Source: Zygnema cylindricum (taxonomy: Eukaryota; Streptophyta; Zygnematophyceae; Zygnematales; Zygnemataceae). From it: a DNA stretch of 64,000 nt. The DNA lies in the NCBI GenBank assembly GCA_037447655.1, contig JBBHKE010002813.1, forward strand, positions 62,001 to 126,000. Reading direction: 5' to 3'. Below the pieces are notes generated by a model. That model made no database searches. It was not told the origin of the DNA and saw only the letters and a program-made list of their open reading frames with translations. Numbering within the stretch: the first letter of the stretch is position 1; every line of letters begins with the position of its first letter. The position numbers and the translations under genes were made by a program. Of the stretch, positions 59,641 to 64,000 are shown piece by piece.

Positions 59641-61760
59641 AAACACATATATTAGATGTTAATTTATGTCGCATGTTATGATTTAGTCTGTCGTTTTATT
59701 TCTTCGTGTCGTTTCAGTGGACGATTGTGCCCCTATATGGTTTTCATTTATCATACATTTATTTTGTTTCAATTGACATAAATTGTATACAATGATTTAT
59801 TTCTGCGAACATATTGAATCTTAAACTTCGCGACGTTTAATAGTGTCAACCGTAAAGCAAAAAACATTAGCACTAATAAAGTAATAATGATTCACGGTGC
59901 ACTGGACAGTAATTAATATTTAATAACTGCCCAAATTTGTAGCATTGATACTATTTAAACCGTACCTACATTAACGTAAAGGAAAAAATAGAAATACTAA
60001 TCCTATTTTAGGTTTGAGGTTCAAAACTTACGGGTACTAAATTAGTAATATACACACTAAAAACGATTCGTAGTGTACTTACACAAAAATAAGTATGGAC
60101 ACGCTGGAAATAGTCGGTTCGGTTCGCTTGTTGACGGTCACGTCCATGTTGAAAAAATTAGCACGACGCGATGCACGGCGGCCGACCATATACTTACAAA
60201 AAAATAAGTACGGGCACGCTGGAAATAGTCGGTTCGGTTTGCCTGTTGACAGTCACATCCATGCTGAAAAGGTCAGCACGGCGCGATGCACGGCGGCCGA
60301 CCATTATGAAAATCTGTACTTTCTGGCTCTCACCAATTGGTAGATTCTCTACGAGCGACAGTGGTACTGTACCGTACAAGTCCGCAAATCGTTACCATTA
60401 CAACCACGCAAAAAATCAAACAGGATTGTACCACGTGTCTCTATTTATTACATCAAAATTGGAACATGACAAAGCCAATCAAAACTCAAATCAGTAAACG
60501 GCTCACGACCTTACACAAAAAAAATCGACGATCAATTATCGTTGTTTCCAGAGACGAATGCGACGACAATGCTTTTCCCTTTTAGAAAAAGGGCAAAGCA
60601 AAAAGGTACGGTGACCTGGTAGTGTTCTCGTGCAAATAGGACACAGCCATGACAAAATATATACGGAGAGAATAAGCATCAAGTATGAGGGCGACAGAGT
60701 AAGTTATACAATGATAGCACATAGTCGAAGCATTCAGTCGCAATAACACTCGTTGCCTCCAAAGTGTACAGTAGTACGAGCACAAGGGCTTTTGTGACTC
60801 CTTAGATCACCCTTTGTTGTCGACAACTACAAAAAGAAAAATAATAGTCGCGGGCGACTCGGTGCTTTGCCCTTTGGTTGCCAAAGGCCTATCGTTTTTG
60901 TACACACGGACTAATAGAAGCGTCACAATTTATCGTAGGAGTTACACGTACTCCTTCACGTATCAATCCGTTTCCGGTAGTGTATGGATAGTGACGTGAT
61001 GTGACGGGATCGCATGCGTAAAAATGAAAAGTACTTTTTTTTTACAAATCCGTCCGTTTACTTCCGTACATTTTCCGTACACGAAAAGTATATGATCTGA
61101 ATGAAGATTTCAAAATCTTAAAAACTTAACGCATTTTTGTAGCAAAGTGAAAATCCGTACGTTTGGTACCTCTATGGCGAAGTTGCTACTGTACTCTTCT
61201 AGGTGACGACAAAATGTCAAACGTTTCAATTATTAAGACCCGCGGTTGTGGACTGTCTTATCAACAGCTCCCCTTGTCTCGTCATTGGAGCGCGAATTTG
61301 GTTCTCTCCTGTCAACCACCTGTATCTCCCTTTCCCTCCCTCCCTCCCTCTCTCCTTTTCCCCTTCATCAATTCTAAATATTTTTAAGTATTCTATAGAG
61401 GAGAGGGAGAAGGAGAGGGAGAGGGAAAGGGAGAGAGAGAGGGAGAGGGAGAGGAGAAGTGAAGTTGTTTGTTTTCTGACTGCAGGGTGAGAGGGAAGCT
61501 ACTACGAAGTATACCGTGATAGTCGGTGCCTTCGCCGCCCTCACAAGTACCCTCCTCGGATCTTTCCTTCCTTAGGTACCTTTTTCTATCTATTTATGTC
61601 AAATCCTGTCATTTTTATCCTGTCAATTTTATCAGTTTTATGCGAAGGCTTTATCTTCTTTTTGTCATTTGTCAACGTTATCGCACGTTTTTATTAGAGT
61701 TGTGATAGTTTAGGAAAGCATTGCACGTTATTTAATGTGGTTTAAATTGTACAAGGAAGC
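59641..61760. other. intergenic; tandem duplication and transposon ends
   Basis: At about 60078-60304 a 113-bp unit (AATAAGTA.GG.CACGCTGG ... GCACGGCGGCCGACCAT) is tandemly duplicated. Two right-hand ends of the CACCG family lie near 59875-59895 and 60055-60078. A GA-rich purine microsatellite is at about 61398-61465. No gene recognised. Confidence 0.5.
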
Positions 61761-61784
61761 ATTACTCAAAGTCGAAAATATATA

Positions 61785-62253
61785 TATATACTAAGTTGGT
61801 TGATCGAAAAAACAAAGAAAAAAAATACTCAAAGTAACAATGTAATCTAACAAACAAATATAATGATTGAAAACAAGTGTTTTTAATGTTGGTCAGCCTC
61901 CGAGCTGATAGTGATGTTTATGCAACCTTCTAAGTCTTAGGACTAAGTTGGTTGATCACAAAAAAAAAAAAACAAAGTACTCAAAGTAATCAATCTACTA
62001 AAATAAACAACGAAAATTAATAAATAATAAGTGATTGTAATGTTAGTCAGCATTTGAGCTGATAATGATGTTTATGCAACCATCTGGGTCTTCGACTAAG
62101 GTGCTTGATCGAAAACAAAAAAAAGTACTTAAAGTAATCAACATATTCTAACTATCAATAAATATAAAAGAAAATACGTGTTTGTAGTGTTAGTCAGCCA
62201 TCGAGCTGATAATGATGTTGTTCAACCATCTGAGTCTTTGGACTAAGTTGGTT
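61785..62253. repeat. tandem repeat, three units of about 150-155 bp
   Basis: Each unit contains ACTAAGTTGGTTGATC (or GTGCTTGATC), an A-run, TACTCAAAGTAA, GTTAGTCAGC..GAGCTGATA, TGATGTTTATGCAACC and TCT.AGTCTT. The last unit runs directly into the dispersed repeat at 62254. Confidence 0.75.
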
Positions 62254-62690
62254 GAATCCTAGTTAAGTTTGATGTTTTTTTTTTTTCTTATTTTTTTCTT
62301 TGTTATGTTTACATTTGTTTCTTGCGTTTTTGTTATGTGATCAAGGTTGTATTGTGGTTATTTATTTTGTTTGTCCTTTTTTGTTTTATTCTTTTGTAAT
62401 ATTATGTATTGATAAAAATAAAATGTAAAAAGTATTCATGCAACGCCTTAGTATAAAATAAACAACAACCATTAGTATTCTGTTTAAACGAATAAATGTT
62501 TAATACTGCTAATGGTTTAATGTGTATTCTAGATATAACATTGAAATATTTAATACTACATGATATATTCAGTCCATTCATTCATATCGTTCAATAGATT
62601 GAGATCGAACGCTCAAATTAATGTGAATCTTTTACGCTTAAACAAACCCCCTACATGAACGAAATGTGAATTAAACCACCCACTTGGCAT
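62254..62690. repeat. dispersed repeat, copy 2
   Basis: Partner of 59093-59640, same orientation. It begins AATCCTAGTTAAGTTTGATG, continuous with the preceding satellite, which suggests that the satellite and this repeat belong to one larger unit. Confidence 0.7.
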
Positions 62691-62778
62691 CGTCATGGTC
62701 TTTACCATGTACAATGCGGTAGTACAGTGCGTACCATATACGAACATTGTACGTGATGCCAACACTGAAAATACGGTA

Positions 62779-63452
62779 CAACAAATTGTAATTAGAGTAA
62801 AGAAAAAGCTAGAGTAAAAAAACAAAAAAAAAATATTTAGGGTTATAAACGCTAATTATTGTGATATAACCTTTTAACAGAGGAAGTTTACTCTAATTTA
62901 TTTAAATACTCTATGTTACGTCATGTCGGCAATAACCATCCGTGTTGTAATTATGATCACTAAATTATGTAGACATACAAAAACTGTTAGTTCGTATATT
63001 TTGACGTCGTTATGACGTTAGTACTATTTTTCTCATATATATATACTATTTGTCTCAACTCATACTGTTGTCGTTTAACTATAAACTTTTCACATGTAAA
63101 TTCATGTAAATGTTCACACGGACGATAATGTTGTCAACAGATAGAGCTTTGCGAACGGGTTTTTTCGATGCATTTTAATTTTTCTGTTTAGTGCAATTTC
63201 ACATGCGAACGCGATTCTATTAAATTATTATTTGTACCTTTTTACTTATAAAATTACAATTTTTCACAGTCAGACGTTGTTCGTACTCCACACAATTTAA
63301 AACGAACCTATATTATATTTTTTTACGCTAATTAAACTTTACCTTAAAAAGTATAATGAACAAATTCGAATCATTTACTCTATTTAACGTGATAAAGTCG
63401 AAAATTAGGGCGACCAAATTAGCGTTATCTACTCTAATTACGATTCGCTGTG
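62779..63452. mobile_element. TA-flanked inverted-repeat element (CAC/CAA ends)
   Basis: Left CAACAAATTGTAATTAGAGTA and right TACTCTAATTACGATTCGCTGTG are imperfect inverted repeats flanked by TA. The interior shares the TTCACACGGACGA ... CGAACGGGTTTTTTCGA landmark with the elements at 6308 and 31265. 674 bp, non-coding. Confidence 0.65.
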
Positions 63453-63598
63453 TAGTGTACGGATATCAAGAACACGACAACGTGGCGTGATGTGACGAGA
63501 TCGCACGCGCCAAAATTAAAAGTGCGATACTGTACGTTTCTGTACCAGTATAGATTAAACGACACATTGTACGTCACGCCAACACTGAAATAACAGTA

Positions 63599-64000
63599 AA
63601 CCGCGAATCGTAATTAGAGTAAATTACTCTAATTCGGTCGCTCAAAATTTCGACTCTATCATATCAAATAGAGTAAGTGATTCTAATTTTTTCATTTTGC
63701 TATTTAAGGTAAGGCTTAATTTGCGTTTTTTATTCTAATATATGTTTGTTTTAAATAGTGTGGAGTACGGAGGACGTCCGACCGTGCAAAATTGTACTTT
63801 TATAAGTAAAAATGTACAAATAATGATTTAATAAAGACCATTATCATGTAACTGCGTTTTAACAAACCGCGTAATGCAAACGTCATAGTGACGATAAACT
63901 GTACGTTTTGTCAGATTCTATACGAATACTTTATTTTAAGTAGATGATATTAGCTTGCCAAATTAGAGTACACCACATAAATTAGAGTAAATTCCTTTTT
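63599..64000. mobile_element. inverted copy of the preceding element, cut by window end
   Basis: Starts AACCGCGAATCGTAATTAGA after TA. It continues as the reverse complement of the right half of 62779-63452 (TTCGGTCGC, TTTCGACT, AGTGTGGAGTACGG, TACTTTTATAAGTAAAAATG). The far end is outside the window. Confidence 0.65.

Overview
The window is nuclear DNA of a eukaryote, most likely a green plant or a streptophyte alga. The evidence is spliceosomal genes with GT..AG introns, a peptide-N-glycanase A gene of the plant type, Ty1/copia LTR retrotransposons, many small inverted-repeat (MITE-like) DNA transposons, and a copia primer site that fits the plant-type initiator tRNA-Met anticodon arm as I remember it. 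The sequence does not fix a species. Base composition is AT-rich, with pyrimidine microsatellites and very frequent GTAC words.

Layout. 1-8280 is repeat-rich: a decayed minus-strand Myb/trihelix-like gene (876-2266), a GCA minisatellite, an A-rich degenerate satellite, and clustered MITE-like elements of three families, two of them nested. 8639-28085 holds the two real host genes, arranged convergently. On the plus strand is an ER-type J-domain protein with a degenerate thioredoxin domain (11 exons, 331 aa by my splice model). On the minus strand is a PNGase A-like glycoamidase (8 exons, 596 aa). A clean head-to-tail duplication (11354-16969 and 16970-22735) copied the 3' halves of both genes. 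It left an orphan PNGase last exon and an orphan set of DnaJ exons 6-11 in the middle. About half of the two copies looks identical and the other half is clearly diverged.

28086-35415 is gene-poor and full of TA- and TTA-flanked inverted-repeat elements. 35421-43795 is one composite copia insertion with three LTRs, bounded by a 5-bp target duplication (CGATA): a full but broken gag-pol plus a gag-only deletion derivative sharing the middle LTR. 43801-47735 has tandem repeats and a small zinc-finger-like frame. 47736-54180 is a second copia element with two LTRs. 54181-54572 is a 40-bp tandem repeat. 54573-59087 is a third copia element whose 3' part is lost. 59088-64000 is repeats and TA-type elements, including an inverted pair.

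Most notable signals. (1) All three copia lineages place a half-tRNA type primer binding site (anticodon region of initiator tRNA-Met) directly against the LTR, and the Gag frame runs from the end of the LTR through that site. (2) All six LTRs carry a long imperfect hairpin with compensatory changes between copies. (3) The duplication of the convergent gene junction may offer alternative 3' exon sets to the J-protein gene.
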